Positions 52,357 through 52,504 of a stretch of DNA of 52,504 nucleotides are shown in pieces (the first letter of the stretch is position 1; every line of letters starts with the position of its first letter). The notes under the pieces are model-generated. The model worked only from the letters and a program-made list of their open reading frames with translations. It did no database searches and was not told the origin of the DNA. The DNA is taken from the NCBI GenBank assembly GCA_946480015.1, contig CAMLIL010000034.1, forward strand, positions 1 through 52,504, in the 5' to 3' direction. This DNA is from an uncultured Oxalobacteraceae bacterium (GTDB lineage: Bacteria > Pseudomonadota > Gammaproteobacteria > Burkholderiales > Burkholderiaceae). A program made the position numbers and the translations under genes.

Positions 52357-52504
52357 ATGAAAACAATACCTATTCTGAGCGCACTCGTGCTCTCGCTGGC
52401 CTTGGCAGGCTGCGGCGGAAGCGGCTCGACCGGCACTGCCGCCAGCACCGCGCCAACCGCCACCGGCCTGGCGTCGAACGTCTCGGCCGCGAAACCCGGC
52501 GCCA
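52357..52504 (+). CDS. Lipoprotein, 5' part only
   Basis: The first 49 residues of a protein running off the window. The start MKTIPILSALVLSLALAGCGGSGST has a lipobox (LAGC), so the mature protein would be lipid-modified at Cys about 18 and anchored in a membrane, followed by a Ser/Thr/Ala-rich linker. TAAGGAGA lies 6 nt before the ATG. Linkers like this are common before secreted carbohydrate-active domains, but what follows cannot be seen. It is divergent from the TonB-dependent receptor. Confidence 0.85.
   Translation, partial: MKTIPILSALVLSLALAGCGGSGSTGTAASTAPTATGLASNVSAAKPGA

Overview
The window reads as chromosomal DNA of a GC-rich betaproteobacterium, most likely of the Massilia/Duganella/Pseudoduganella group (Oxalobacteraceae). 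This is inferred from gene style, not from a marker gene: two PEP-CTERM proteins, many hybrid sensor kinases, a chemotaxis receptor carrying a CheR-docking tail, a large TonB-dependent receptor, several polysaccharide-degrading enzymes, and AGGAGACA-type ribosome binding sites. I see no rRNA, tRNA, CRISPR array, transposase or integrase.

Region 1 (1-10347): a hybrid-type membrane histidine kinase cut off by the window edge; a membrane-anchored alpha/beta hydrolase; a secreted M13 zinc peptidase; a convergent ECF sigma factor; an operon for a universal stress protein, an isoaspartyl peptidase and a cyanophycinase (two steps of cyanophycin breakdown); and a DUF3616 protein.

Region 2 (10348-19499): galactoside use. 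A secreted GH27 alpha-galactosidase converges on galT-galK (Leloir pathway), with a REP-like palindrome between them. A thermonuclease and a YCF48/BNR-repeat protein follow, then a secreted GH2 beta-galactosidase with a TTG start. The two secreted enzymes would release galactose, which GalK and GalT process in the cytoplasm.

Region 3 (19500-34889): OsmC and pirin in a 4-nt-overlapping pair; a branched-chain-amino-acid-type periplasmic binding protein directly followed by a large chemotaxis receptor and no permease; two divergent PEP-CTERM genes, one behind a good sigma-54 promoter match; a YCII-like protein; PhhB; a heparinase II/III-family lyase; an AraC regulator with an IorAB-type molybdenum oxidoreductase; and a DUF5060/DUF4038 glycoside hydrolase.

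Region 4 (35007-52014): about 17 kb of signalling genes on one strand. In transcription order they are TonB-dependent receptor, TPR hybrid kinase, NarL-type regulator, REC-PAS-PAS NarL-type kinase, a second regulator about 80% identical to the first, FIST sensor protein, PAS hybrid kinase with HPt, a possible 47-residue protein, membrane MCP-like protein, CheY, MCP and CheW. Two 70-bp blocks inside the region match at about 50 of 70 positions without gaps, and each carries a TAGGAAAATCC box resembling the heptads bound by NarL-family regulators such as BvgA. A weaker third box lies before the FIST gene. This looks like a little-described signal chain from outer-membrane receptor to regulators to chemotaxis, and it is the most interesting part of the window. 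The last 148 bases begin a lipoprotein gene running the other way.
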